64,000 nucleotides of DNA, from the NCBI RefSeq assembly GCF_001565895.1, contig NZ_LSNE01000005.1, positions 634,665-698,664 of the forward strand. Direction: 5' to 3'. The notes below the pieces were generated by a model. The model did not search any database and had not been told where the DNA came from. It was given only the letters and a program-made list of their open reading frames with translations. This DNA is from Paraglaciecola hydrolytica. Lineage in GTDB: Bacteria > Pseudomonadota > Gammaproteobacteria > Enterobacterales > Alteromonadaceae. Position numbers and translations under genes: made by a program. Shown here in pieces: positions 53,646 through 63,900 of the stretch; position 1 is the first letter of the stretch, and each line of letters opens with the position of its first letter.

Positions 53646-54788
53646 TTACCTTATTGTTTTTGCACTTAATTTTGCTACTAATGTGTTTGCTACGTCCTCT
53701 GCGGCTAATTTCAACGCATTATTGCGTGCCACCATTACCGTTGGCCCCATCCCGAAATACTGTACAGGTCCTACTTTAGCCACCGCAGAACCACGTTTTA
53801 ACACCGCAAGTACTTGAGCCGTAACCGAAACGGGCACTTTGTAATTACCTGTCACGCTGTCTATCAAGGTTTTATCAATGTCCAAGGTACCAATGGCTAA
53901 GTATTCTACTGGGTCTTCTAAGCCCTTAAGCCCCTTCAACGCATCACTTTTTGTGACAGAGGTTAAATCGTCGCCGCGCTCATAATCTTTTATAAAATTT
54001 TTCACCTCTAACAAATAACCCGTTTCTTCCTCTAACAAACCCGCGTCTATCACATTAAAATTGGCATTTGTAAATACATCGCCCATGGCAACATCAACTT
54101 CGTTAGTGGTGGCGACACGCCAAACCACTTCATCGGCAAATTCTTTGTTGCGGGTATTAGTGGATACTGTTTGGGTTTGGCTTTTACCTATGGCAGATTG
54201 ATTGTTAGAACTGTTTTGTTCAATATTATTTTTCTGCCCTTTAGTGATACTGCTACTTTGCTCTGAATAGCTTTCACTACCAGCATGTTCACGTGCAACA
54301 AAGACAAAGGTAATGTATGCATTTCCACTTTGATCATCAGTAAGGCTGATTAACTTATCTAACATCTTCACTTCATTAATTTTTGCCCGTAAGGTGATAC
54401 GGACTGTTTTACTCTCTTTATTTTTTTCTGTATCAATGATGTCAAAACCAAGTACATAAGATTTGATATCGCTATCGATCTCGTCTTTCACCTTTTTATA
54501 GTTGCTGTAATGGGCTTTGTGTTGCGTAACGACCCACGACTCCACGGCATTTTGCAAGGCTTTACTTTCAGCTTGCCGCGTTTCATCTTTATCAACACTC
54601 CAAGAATAAGACACTTCGCCCACACCTACTGCTTCCGCTGTGGATAAAGTTGCATTTGCCTTTGCAACCGACACATCTCCTGCAGCGCTAATGAGTGTTA
54701 TTGCCGATGCGTTTAACTTACTTGTCACTAAGCATGTGGTAATGCAAAAAGTGTAAATTAAGGTCATTAAAAGCTGATGTTTTTTCAC
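53646..54788 (-). CDS. Exported protein with LPP20-like region
   Basis: 380 residues from a GTG at 54788 preceded by AAAGGAATT. Signal peptide to ~NASA. The N-terminal mature domain (VGVGEVSYSWSVDKDETRQAESKALQNAVES...) resembles LPP20/FlgT-N domains. A Ser/Asn/Gln-rich linker (~170-215) leads to a C-terminal domain (~220-378) with EYLAIGTLDIDKTLIDSVTG and ARNNALKLAAEDVANTLVAKL. Function unknown; two-domain architecture recalls FlgT, but no flagellar context. Confidence 0.6.
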   Translation of the reverse strand: MKKHQLLMTLIYTFCITTCLVTSKLNASAITLISAAGDVSVAKANATLSTAEAVGVGEVSYSWSVDKDETRQAESKALQNAVESWVVTQHKAHYSNYKKVKDEIDSDIKSYVLGFDIIDTEKNKESKTVRITLRAKINEVKMLDKLISLTDDQSGNAYITFVFVAREHAGSESYSEQSSSITKGQKNNIEQNSSNNQSAIGKSQTQTVSTNTRNKEFADEVVWRVATTNEVDVAMGDVFTNANFNVIDAGLLEEETGYLLEVKNFIKDYERGDDLTSVTKSDALKGLKGLEDPVEYLAIGTLDIDKTLIDSVTGNYKVPVSVTAQVLAVLKRGSAVAKVGPVQYFGMGPTVMVARNNALKLAAEDVANTLVAKLSAKTIR

Positions 54789-54822
54789 TGTTCAATTCCT
54801 TTAGTAGTTGATAGATAGGGTG

Positions 54823-56013
54823 TTATTTGGCGCTGAACAACTCCTGTTTAACGGTAAATTTTCCATAGGCTTGATTATCTTTCGCATGGGATTTAAACCA
54901 TTTTTTGTTAGGAGAACCGAGTTGTTCAACGAGCTCATCAATAAGCACTTCGATCACATCATGAAAAGCTGACCAGTCATCGATTTGTGTCATATTTGCG
55001 CTAACTAACTTTGGTACCGCATATTGAAATACCTCGTTAATAAAGACTTTGCCCGAGTGTTGTTGTGACATGCTCAAAGCAAGTCGACTGGCATACATCA
55101 AGTCGTCTTTGTAAGGCGCTTTTTTCAAATCCAACAGCTCTAGCGAAAATACATAATCTGGTGTTGGTAGATTAAGATTGAATACCGAACCATTAGAAAA
55201 TCTACCGGCCATTTGATTGCCAATCGCATACCCCTTAGTAAAAGGCAGCACAGAAATATTATATTGATGGGCTAAACGGGCAGAAAAATATTGTCCAATA
55301 AACTGGTTAAAACGCACAGCGGTAATATTTTGAGGCATAAATACTTGGACGTTTTCACTGCTACTGACTTGTTCAAGTTGGAACCTAAGAGGTTTACTCA
55401 AGTTAATCTTGGCTGAACCAAGCAAATTAAACGCCATCGTTAACAAACTGTCGCCGCCATCAAGCCCTAAATACAATTCAGAAAATAGACGGGGTAACTG
55501 CTCCTGATAATTAAGCTCTTTGGCGACGACATGGTTTTTAGCCATGCTCAGTGGAATATTTGCGATCAACGTCATGCTAGCAAAATCAAAAAAGAATAAT
55601 TGCGCCCCAGCTTCGACTATTATTTTGCGATTATTACCAATCACCTCAGTGCTGACATTTTCACTTTCAAAGGCCAGTGCCATTGCTATGGATTGGCCCT
55701 TTTTTAGGTCGGCTAAGCCAAAATGCAGATTAAAATGTTGTGGTGAACTTTGTTGTATAAGTTGATTAAAGCGCTGATCTAATAAACCAACTGCATTAAT
55801 TGCTTGATTGATGGACAAGGCGTAAGGATAGTTTGTTTTTATTTGGTCAAAATTGCCTAAATAAACAATACCAGAATAGAAAACGTTAGGACGATAAGAT
55901 GATGCAGAACCTTGAGTAGAGGCATGACTAGCAATACAAATAAAGGCACAGACAACAAAACACACAAGATTAAATAATGTTGTGTTATAAGACTTCCGTA
56001 TCATTGGGTTCAT
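54823..56013 (-). CDS. Exported hypothetical protein
   Basis: 396 residues; a second ATG at 56004 (MIRKSYN) is an alternative. Signal peptide to ~HAS. No domain recognised. Mixed alpha/beta pattern, with NLPTPDYVFSLELLDLKKAPY and a C-terminal helix FHDVIEVLIDELVEQL. First gene of the minus-strand group, sharing a 101-bp divergent promoter region with the papain-like protease. Confidence 0.6.
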   Translation of the reverse strand: MNPMIRKSYNTTLFNLVCFVVCAFICIASHASTQGSASSYRPNVFYSGIVYLGNFDQIKTNYPYALSINQAINAVGLLDQRFNQLIQQSSPQHFNLHFGLADLKKGQSIAMALAFESENVSTEVIGNNRKIIVEAGAQLFFFDFASMTLIANIPLSMAKNHVVAKELNYQEQLPRLFSELYLGLDGGDSLLTMAFNLLGSAKINLSKPLRFQLEQVSSSENVQVFMPQNITAVRFNQFIGQYFSARLAHQYNISVLPFTKGYAIGNQMAGRFSNGSVFNLNLPTPDYVFSLELLDLKKAPYKDDLMYASRLALSMSQQHSGKVFINEVFQYAVPKLVSANMTQIDDWSAFHDVIEVLIDELVEQLGSPNKKWFKSHAKDNQAYGKFTVKQELFSAK

Positions 56014-56114
56014 TAATTACCTAGCATTTAATTATTAACCAACTGGGGTTATATTATGTAAAGTAAAATGAATATACAATCAACAATGCACATAAAAAGC
56101 ACAGGAAGGAATCA

Positions 56115-57338
56115 ATGCAATCTTCTTTTTTTTACCGCCTTATTTTGTCGATTTTGCTCAGTTCAACGATCCTTTTCACTTTCGTAAGTGCCCAAGAATA
56201 TCAAGCCTTGCCCCATACCAAACCCCAAAACCAAAGCAAATATACCTTGTTTATCGTGTCAGGATTAATGCAAGAAATGGGCATTGAACTGCCTGCCCCT
56301 CCCGAACAAAAACCAAACAATGATGAGCAAAAGGATTTTTTCTCCGATGACTTTTTTGCCGACAATGAGCAAAGTTACGATGAAATTAAACAGTCGATGG
56401 AAAACACTTTTGCAGATACGAATAAAAAATGGCATGAAGAATATCAAGAGACAGTGGCACGATGGGAGAAAGCAAGAGCTGATTTTCTAACTAAAGTAGA
56501 GCAATATGAAAACGCTACATTCGATTTCGATAATGTAGAAAAAGTAAATGATCCTGAGAGTAGTTCTCCCGCCCAACAAAATTTGAATATAAACACGATG
56601 CAAGCAGGTGATTTTTATGTCATTCCAGGTGCATTGGATATTGCTATTAGGAATCAAGCGAGTAGAGGTACTTGTGCTGCGTTTGCTGGTGTAAGAGCGA
56701 TAGAAGTCGTATTGAACCAGAATGACATACGTAAAGATTACTCAGAACAACATTTTTATTGGATGAGTAAACCTAAGTGTAAAGATCCTGCTTGCGCTGG
56801 TACCAAGGAAAACCAAGGATCATCTTTTGTTAACGGTCTTATAGCCTCTAAGATTTATAAAACCGGTTTGTTGCCTGAAGATAAATGCCCTTATGTTGCC
56901 TATGGAGATCCCACTAATGAGACTCAAACACCACTTTCTGGCTGCAGAGCAGTGCCCGGTGTAAAAGCTAAAGACTTTGTAGCGGATGTAGCACTTAACC
57001 AATTGCTTAATGAAATAAGTGCTAATCGACCTGTGATGAGTGGATTTACTCTGTCTGATAATTTCTCTTTAGGTAAGGGCTTTGTCAGCCTCGCAGATGA
57101 AGGAAAATACGATAATAAGCGTAATAGTCACAGCGGAGGCCACGCCATATTACTGGTTGGATTTATTCGATTACCTGAAACCATGGCCAGTGAAGGACGT
57201 TTTTGCGCTATCACAGCCAATAGTTGGGGAGATGGTTGGGGCCGCGGAGGATATGGCTGTTTGACCGAAAATTGGATGAAAAAACACAGTCTCGGACATG
57301 CTTCTTTGCAGTCTGTTGAGCTTTTAACTGCATTATAA
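56115..57338 (+). CDS. Exported papain-like (C1-type) cysteine protease
   Basis: 407 residues. Signal peptide to ~VSAQ. An acidic helical propeptide-like region (~40-160), then a C1-type fold with Gln181 and Cys187 (RNQASRGTCAAFAG), His343 (GGHAILLVGF) and Asn369 (ANSWGDGWG), the complete papain catalytic set. The six Cys in CxxxxC-type positions could form disulfides. Secreted or periplasmic. AGGAAGGA precedes the ATG. The next gene begins 12 bp later. Confidence 0.88.
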   Translation: MQSSFFYRLILSILLSSTILFTFVSAQEYQALPHTKPQNQSKYTLFIVSGLMQEMGIELPAPPEQKPNNDEQKDFFSDDFFADNEQSYDEIKQSMENTFADTNKKWHEEYQETVARWEKARADFLTKVEQYENATFDFDNVEKVNDPESSSPAQQNLNINTMQAGDFYVIPGALDIAIRNQASRGTCAAFAGVRAIEVVLNQNDIRKDYSEQHFYWMSKPKCKDPACAGTKENQGSSFVNGLIASKIYKTGLLPEDKCPYVAYGDPTNETQTPLSGCRAVPGVKAKDFVADVALNQLLNEISANRPVMSGFTLSDNFSLGKGFVSLADEGKYDNKRNSHSGGHAILLVGFIRLPETMASEGRFCAITANSWGDGWGRGGYGCLTENWMKKHSLGHASLQSVELLTAL

Positions 57339-57350
57339 AAAGGAAAAACC

Positions 57351-57959
57351 GTGAATTTAATCGAACACCCACGTCTATATAGATTGTTAGGTAGTATGGC
57401 AGATTTAACTCCCGACCTGTGGCCACAAGTGGAGCAGGATGTTTGGGCGATGTTCGAACAAACTAAAGCTGTGTTGGTAACTGATATGTCTCATTTTTCC
57501 AAAGTGACAAAAAAGCATGGCATTATTTATTACCTTGGCATGATCAAACGAATGCAAGATATTATTGCTATGGCGGTCACCAAACATAATGGCACCTTGA
57601 TCAAGTTTCTTGCTGACAACTCTTTTTCGATTTTTAACACCGTAGATGATGCCTTATATTGCATCATTGAGATCAACAAAAAGATGAAAATTGACAATCT
57701 TAAGACACCTGAAATTTGGGATATTGAGCTTTGTACCGGGATCGATTTTGGTAAAATACTGAATATTAATGATCAAGATCTCTTTGGTGATGCCGTAAAT
57801 CTCGCCAGTAAATTAGGCGAAGATACGGCTGAACCTTGGGATGTATTGCTAACTCAAAGAGCCTTCTCTATGTTATCTCAACATCAATATACTTTTACCC
57901 AATTACAGGTCATGCAATCTGATGTATCGATAGACACTTATAAATTGGCGAATGAATAA
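57351..57959 (+). CDS. Class III nucleotide-cyclase-like protein
   Basis: 202 residues from a GTG with AAAGGA at good spacing. A single cyclase homology domain: metal Asp45 (VLVTDMSHFS) and Asp89 (KFLADNSFSIF), base-selecting Lys85 and Asp143, and Asn150 in LFGDAVNLASKL. The transition-state Arg is Lys154, so activity may be weak or lost. No membrane or sensor domain. Coupled to the protease gene by a 12-bp gap. cAMP is the more likely product if active. Confidence 0.75.
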   Translation: MNLIEHPRLYRLLGSMADLTPDLWPQVEQDVWAMFEQTKAVLVTDMSHFSKVTKKHGIIYYLGMIKRMQDIIAMAVTKHNGTLIKFLADNSFSIFNTVDDALYCIIEINKKMKIDNLKTPEIWDIELCTGIDFGKILNINDQDLFGDAVNLASKLGEDTAEPWDVLLTQRAFSMLSQHQYTFTQLQVMQSDVSIDTYKLANE

Positions 57960-57976
57960 CAACTTAAATTCGTATA

Positions 57977-60322
57977 TTAATCATCAATATCCTGCTGGCC
58001 TACCCAGTTGATGAGTTTCTGTAAATCTTGGTTAGCGGCTTCATGTAATTCTTCCACCCAATCATGCACGTTTTGCCACCAAGCGGGATGATCGCCCTGC
58101 TGGATCTGATTAGCAATTTTTTGTACCCGTGCCAAACCTACCGAACCTGCAGCGCCTTTGATTTTGTGGGCTTGACCACATACTTCATCCTTTTCGTTAG
58201 CACTGAGGCTAAGTTGCAGTATTTCCAGATATTCAGGGATATTTTCTTGGAACACTTTAACACTGGTTCTGACCATCTCATGCCCAATGGTATCCACTAA
58301 CATTTGCAGTAAATCTAAATCTAGAATGGCATCTAATTTATCGCATTTTGGCTCTTCAACCGGCTGATAAGGCTTGCTGGGTTGCTCAGCAAACAGCGCA
58401 TTAAACACTTCAATAATACGACTCTTTTTAACAGGTTTGGCAATGACATCATCCATGCCATTATCCAAGTATTCTTGACGGGTTTTTATGACATTAGCCG
58501 TCAAGGCCACTATGCTGGTTTGTTCTACTAGACTTTCTTCATGTAAGACGTTGGCAACTTCAAAACCATTCATATCAGGTAATTGAATGTCGAGCAGGAT
58601 CAAATCATATTGTTTGTTACGTGCCATATTGATCGCTTCAGTACCTGTCATGGCAACATCTACATGCTGTTCCAACTTCTCTAACAGTGCTTTGGCAACC
58701 ATTACGTTAAGTTCAATATCTTCCACTAACAAAATCTGCAAACCTGTTACTTGTAACTCTTCCACTTGGATGGGGCGTTTGCTGATAGCCAAAGGTAATT
58801 TAACCGTAAAACAAGTGCCTTCACCCACAACACTGCTGACTGATATTTCCCCATTCATCAATGACACCATCTGTTGGCAGATAGCCAAACCAATGCCGGT
58901 ACCTGTGGCACTTTGATGCTCTGGCAAATTAACCTGATAATACATCGCAAATATTTTAGATAGTTCAGCCTGAGGAATACCAACCCCTGTATCACACACT
59001 TTAAAGCTCACCATACTGGTATTGCTATCAATCTTCTCGGCTTCAATATGCAATGATACCTTGCCTTTTTGGGTGAATTTGACCGCGTTGAACAACAAAT
59101 TCCACAATATCTGCCTTAGGCGTGTGCCATCAGCTTCAATCAAAACAGGTAAAGGCTCGCTAAGTACGGCTTCAAACTGTAAACCTTTATCATCGGTCAA
59201 CAACTCGATAATGCTGCTCAGTTCACTGGTAAAATCTTTCAGTGAAATGGTTTTTAAGGACAACTCTAATTTGTCACGATCAAGCCTATCTAAATCGATA
59301 ATGTCATTGAAAATATTGCCCAAGGTGATGCCGCTGGCATAGATAGTACTCACCCAGGCAAACTGTTCATTGGTCAATTTAGTGTCACGTAACATGCGAC
59401 TTAAACCGACGATACCATTTAAAGGAGTGCGCAATTCGTGGCTGATAGTGGCAATAAAAGCGGTTTTATCTTTACTTGCTTTAGCGACGGCATTTTCTGC
59501 TTGTTTACGCTCAGTGACATCGCGCCCAAAGGCCAGTAAACCAAGGCGTTTATTGTCAGCACCAAAAAATGGCACCTTACGCATTTCAAAATTACGGCGT
59601 TTACCATCAGCAAAACGTAACCATAACTCTTCTGTGGTACTGATGTTTTTTTCCAGTACTTCGTGATCACTGGCCACAACTTGACGCGCCAATTCTTCTT
59701 CAAAAACCTGATGAGGGGTTAAACCTATTAATTCTTGTTCAGTTTTACCGGTCATTTGCTCAGCAACTCGGTTGCATCCGGCAAATTGCCCTTCTTCGTT
59801 GCGGTAATAAATGAGGTCGGGCGAGGCATCAATGATAGAGCGTAGCAAAGTCGACAAACGCAAAGCTTGCTGCTCTTTTTCAGATTTATCTTTAATCTCA
59901 CGTTCTAAATCGGTAAAGACACTTTCGCGCTCAAGTTGAGCATTTTTGCGTTGTTCGATTTCGTGATTTAACTGCTTAATATTGTTTTGCAGAGTTTGGT
60001 GAAGTAATACATCTTCTGCACGCAAGCGCTCAAGCTGAGCGACCACATCCTTCAAATGCTCTCTTGATTGCTCAAGTTGTTTGACCAACTCACTAAAAAA
60101 GAACAATACCCAAGGCGCACTCAACATGGTCAGAAAAATAGCACTAATAAAGTCTTCGATATCCGCTTCATCATTAATCGCAATACGTAATAAATACGAA
60201 CCCAATAAGGTAAATAACAGGGTAAAAATGACAAACAATATGCTGGCTTTCATCGCGCCAAAACGGTGGATCTTTTGTGCAAGACGGATGGCCCAAGGTT
60301 CAGGATTTTGTTTTACAGACAT
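57977..60322 (-). CDS. arcB: Aerobic respiration control hybrid kinase ArcB
   Basis: 781 residues, close to E. coli ArcB (778). Two membrane helices (~25-45, ~58-77), coiled coil, PAS (~165-275), HisKA with His295 in TISHELRTPLNG, HATPase, receiver with Asp578 in LILLDIQLPDMNG, and HPt with His719 in QAHKIKGAAGS. These match His292, Asp576 and His717 of E. coli. It controls ArcA according to quinone redox state. The gap to gltB is 584 bp. Confidence 0.94.
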   Translation of the reverse strand: MSVKQNPEPWAIRLAQKIHRFGAMKASILFVIFTLLFTLLGSYLLRIAINDEADIEDFISAIFLTMLSAPWVLFFFSELVKQLEQSREHLKDVVAQLERLRAEDVLLHQTLQNNIKQLNHEIEQRKNAQLERESVFTDLEREIKDKSEKEQQALRLSTLLRSIIDASPDLIYYRNEEGQFAGCNRVAEQMTGKTEQELIGLTPHQVFEEELARQVVASDHEVLEKNISTTEELWLRFADGKRRNFEMRKVPFFGADNKRLGLLAFGRDVTERKQAENAVAKASKDKTAFIATISHELRTPLNGIVGLSRMLRDTKLTNEQFAWVSTIYASGITLGNIFNDIIDLDRLDRDKLELSLKTISLKDFTSELSSIIELLTDDKGLQFEAVLSEPLPVLIEADGTRLRQILWNLLFNAVKFTQKGKVSLHIEAEKIDSNTSMVSFKVCDTGVGIPQAELSKIFAMYYQVNLPEHQSATGTGIGLAICQQMVSLMNGEISVSSVVGEGTCFTVKLPLAISKRPIQVEELQVTGLQILLVEDIELNVMVAKALLEKLEQHVDVAMTGTEAINMARNKQYDLILLDIQLPDMNGFEVANVLHEESLVEQTSIVALTANVIKTRQEYLDNGMDDVIAKPVKKSRIIEVFNALFAEQPSKPYQPVEEPKCDKLDAILDLDLLQMLVDTIGHEMVRTSVKVFQENIPEYLEILQLSLSANEKDEVCGQAHKIKGAAGSVGLARVQKIANQIQQGDHPAWWQNVHDWVEELHEAANQDLQKLINWVGQQDIDD

Positions 60323-60686
60323 GGACTTATCTCTTTCAGGCAGGGTTTAGTCGATTTATTGCCGAACATGCTAACAAGTTTATAGATAGGGTCAATGATA
60401 CAATTTGCACAACTTAGCTATTATTTCTCTAACCCATAATAGAATGGTTCAAACCGCCAATAAAAATAATATTTTATGCACTTTTATTGCATTAATATTC
60501 TTATTTTAAGAATTATAAATTCATTTAATCAGGTTTTAATTAACGTTTTTTTTACAAATACCAGCGTAAATTTGCTTTTATTTATAGCTTATAACTAAGT
60601 CTGCGATAAATTTTATTTATATGATTTTTAAGGTTTTTTTATAAAAACGAAGCTAACTTAGAATAAATTTATGACGAATGACACAC

Positions 60687-60713
60687 TTGGCAATTGATTT
60701 ATAAAACTATACT
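60687..60713 (+). promoter_or_regulatory. Candidate promoter of gltB
   Basis: TTGGCA (60687-60692) and TATACT (60708-60713) each match the sigma-70 boxes at 5 of 6 positions, but the 15-bp spacer is short. If used, it gives a leader of about 187 nt. Confidence 0.3.
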
Positions 60714-60790
60714 CGGTATTTTGTAAGGCCTGCTTAATATAAATATTCGATACTCGACTGGTATCTTCAATAATAATTACGAACGAAAAA

Positions 60791-60844
60791 GGCATTTGGG
60801 TTGGGATAAATAAACCAACTCACGTATCAACGTGCATTAATGCC
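60791..60844 (+). ncRNA. Possible three-way-junction RNA leader of gltB
   Basis: Three compatible stems: P1 GGCATT (60791-60796) with AATGCC (60839-60844); P2 GTTGG (60800-60804) with CCAAC (60815-60819); P3 CACGT (60821-60825) with ACGTG (60830-60834), loop ATCA. The element ends 62 bp before the gltB ATG. No known riboswitch family is recognised. Confidence 0.35.
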
Positions 60845-60906
60845 GCCTTAAGAGCAGTTAAACATAAATAGCACCGACCCAGTCGAAGGTTGAAGGAGTT
60901 AAGGTA

Positions 60907-63900
60907 ATGAGTTTATACCATCCCAATGATTCAAAAGATAACTGTGGTTTTGGTTTAATCGCCCACACTACGGGTGAAGCCAGTCACAAAATTGTGAGTA
61001 CTGCCATTCATGCGCTTGATCGCATGCAACATCGTGGTGGTATTGCCGCAGATGGTAAAACCGGAGACGGTTGCGGTCTGTTGATGCAAAAACCCAATAG
61101 CTTTTTTCAGGCCATTGCACTGGAAAACGGCTGGAAACTCAGCAAAAAATACGCTGTGGGCATGATATTTTTATCACAAAATCCAGAGTTAGCTGAAACC
61201 GCTCGTAAGGTGATGGTTGAAGAGTTAGAGCGTGAAACTCTAGGTATTGTCGGCTGGCGTGTAGTGCCTACTGATCACTCAGTATTAGGTGATTTGGCCG
61301 CTACTGGCGTACCACAAATTGAACAAGTGTTTGTTAATGCTCCTTCTGGCTGGCGTAAACGTGATGTTGAGCGCCGTCTATATATGGCCAGACGTAGAGC
61401 AGAAAAACGCCTAGTCAGCGATCCCGATTTTTATGTTGCTTGTTTATCCGGTTTGGTGTCGATTTATAAAGGCTTAGTCATGCCTATCGACCTGCCTAAA
61501 TTCTATTTGGATTTAGCTGACGAACGTTTGCAGTCGGCTATTTGTGTATTCCACCAACGTTTTTCTACCAATACTTTACCGCGCTGGCCACTAGCCCAGC
61601 CGTTTAGATTTTTGGCGCACAATGGTGAAATCAATACTATTCGTGGTAATCGCGATTGGTCGCGTGCACGTTCCAATAAATTTATTACGCCATTATTACC
61701 TGATCTGCAAGATGCCGCGCCTTTTGTCAACCTCGAAGGCTCAGATTCATCTTCGTTGGATAACATGCTGGAGCTATTTTTAGCCGGCGGTATGGATATT
61801 TTCCGTGCCATGCGTTTGTTAGTGCCACCTGCCTATCAAAATAACAAGACCATGGATGATGATCTTCGTGCATTCTACGAGTTTAACTCCATGCACATGG
61901 AGCCTTGGGATGGCCCAGCAGGCATAGTACTGACCAATGGTCGTCACGTAGCTTGTAACCTTGATCGCAATGGTTTGCGTCCTGCTCGTTATGTATTAAC
62001 CAAAGATGGTTTAATTACCCTTGCCTCAGAAGTGGGCATTTGGGATTACGCGCCAGAAGATGTCATCGAAAAAGGCCGGGTTGGCCCAGGTGAAATGTTA
62101 GCGGTTGATACTTACACAGGTAAAATCTGGCGCTCCACTGAAATTGATGACGAGTTAAAAGAACGTCACCCTTATCGTGAGTGGATCAACAAACATATTA
62201 AACATTTAGCGCCTATCGAAAAGTGTGACGCCAGTCATATAGGCAAACGTGTATTCAACGACGAGATGATGGCGGTTTACCATAAACTGTTTAATTATTC
62301 TTACGAAGAAATGCAGCAAATCATTAAAGTGCTAGCGAAAGATGGTCAAGAAGCCGTTGGCTCAATGGGTGACGATACCCCTATGGCCGTGCTGTCGTCT
62401 AAACATCGGGTTATTTACGATTATTTCCGTCAGCAATTTGCTCAGGTAACAAACCCTCCAATTGATTCATTGCGTGAAAATCACGTTATGTCCTTGGCCA
62501 CTTGTATTGGTCGTGAGCAAAACGTGTTTAGCGAAACCTCAGGTTATGCTCACCGCGTATTGTTTGACTCGCCGATTTTGATGTATACAGACTTAAAACA
62601 ACTACGTGAGTTTGATGCAGAGCACTATTATTCAGAAAAAGTGGACCTTAACTACTTACCTGAAGAAGGCTTGAAAAAAGCCATCGAACGTATTTGTAAT
62701 GAAGTGGAATACTTAGTCAAAACTAAAAAAGCGACTTTTGTGATCCTGTCTGATCGTGAAATTAAAGCCAATAAATTGCCTATTCCTATGGCGATGGCAG
62801 TTGGTGCCGTACAAAAACGTTTAATTGATAAAGCTTTACGCTGTGATGCCAACATAGTGGTTGAAACCGCTTCTGCCCGCGATCCTCACCACTTTGCCGT
62901 GTTGATTGGTTTAGGTGCGACGGCAATCTATCCTTTCTTGGCTTATGAAACTATTGAACAGATGGTTGAAAAAGGCGATATCGAAATTGATGTGATGCAA
63001 GCCACCTTAAATTACCGCAAGGGAATTAATAAAGGCTTGTATAAAATCATGTCGAAAATGGGCATCAGTACTGTTGCCAGCTACCGTAGCTCAAAACTAT
63101 TTGAAGCAGTCGGCATTAATAAAGACGTGGTTAAACTGTGTTTTGAAGGTATCCCAAGTCGCATACAAGGTGCCGGTTTTGACGATTTTGAACAAGATCA
63201 AATTAACCTGCAACGTATTGCTTGGTTAAAACGCAAAACCATTTCTCATGGTGGCTTACTGAAATACGTACACGGTGGTGAATATCACGCCTATAACCCA
63301 GACGTTGTCACCAGTTTGCAAAAAGCGGTCGTTAGTGGCAACTATGATGATTACAAAGTATTTTCGAGCTTAGTAAATGGTCGTGCGCCTGCTCATTTCC
63401 GTGATTTGTTAGGCTTAAATCCTGACAGCTCGCCCATTGATATCAGCGAAGTTGAACCAGCGGAAAATCTGTTCCCACGTTTTGATACCGCTGCCATGTC
63501 AATTGGTGCCTTGAGTCCTGAAGCCCATGAAGCCTTGGCTGTCGCCATGAATCGCTTAGGTGGTCGTTCAAACTCAGGTGAAGGTGGTGAAGATCCCAAG
63601 CGTTTTAATACCGAGAAAAACTCTAAAATCAAACAAGTGGCTTCCGGTCGTTTTGGAGTAACACCCCATTACTTAGTGAATGCTGAAGTTATTCAGATCA
63701 AAGTTGCCCAAGGTGCAAAACCCGGTGAAGGTGGTCAGCTACCCGGAGATAAAGTCACTAACTACATTGCAGAACTGCGTTTCTCAGTGCCAGGTGTGAC
63801 CTTAATTTCACCACCACCTCACCATGATATTTATTCTATCGAAGATTTGGCTCAGCTGATTTTTGATTTAAAACAGGTCAACCCTAAAGCCTTGATCTCG

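Larger units (their letters stand above)
60323..60906. other. Divergent region arcB / gltB
   Basis: 584 bp without a gene; 60420-60660 is very AT-rich. It contains a candidate gltB promoter and a possible structured leader (listed separately). GAAGGAGTTAAGG precedes the gltB ATG. No small open frame with a ribosome site was seen. Confidence 0.5.

Noticed and set aside
48761-57959. Flagellar H-ring (FlgT/FlgO/FlgP) genes
   Set aside because: LPP20-like domains alone suggested it, but there are no flagellar structural genes and the surrounding protease, cyclase and transglycosylase do not fit.
58587-59703. Plus-strand and alternate-frame ORFs within arcB
   Set aside because: Shadows of the ArcB coding sequence; no ribosome sites and no recognisable domains.
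60323-60906. Sigma-54 promoter for gltB
   Set aside because: No TGGCAC-N5-TTGC pattern; the nearest TTGGCAATTGA lacks the fixed GC element at correct spacing.
61503-63632. Minus-strand ORFs of 67-102 codons inside gltB
   Set aside because: Shadows of a strongly conserved gene on the plus strand.
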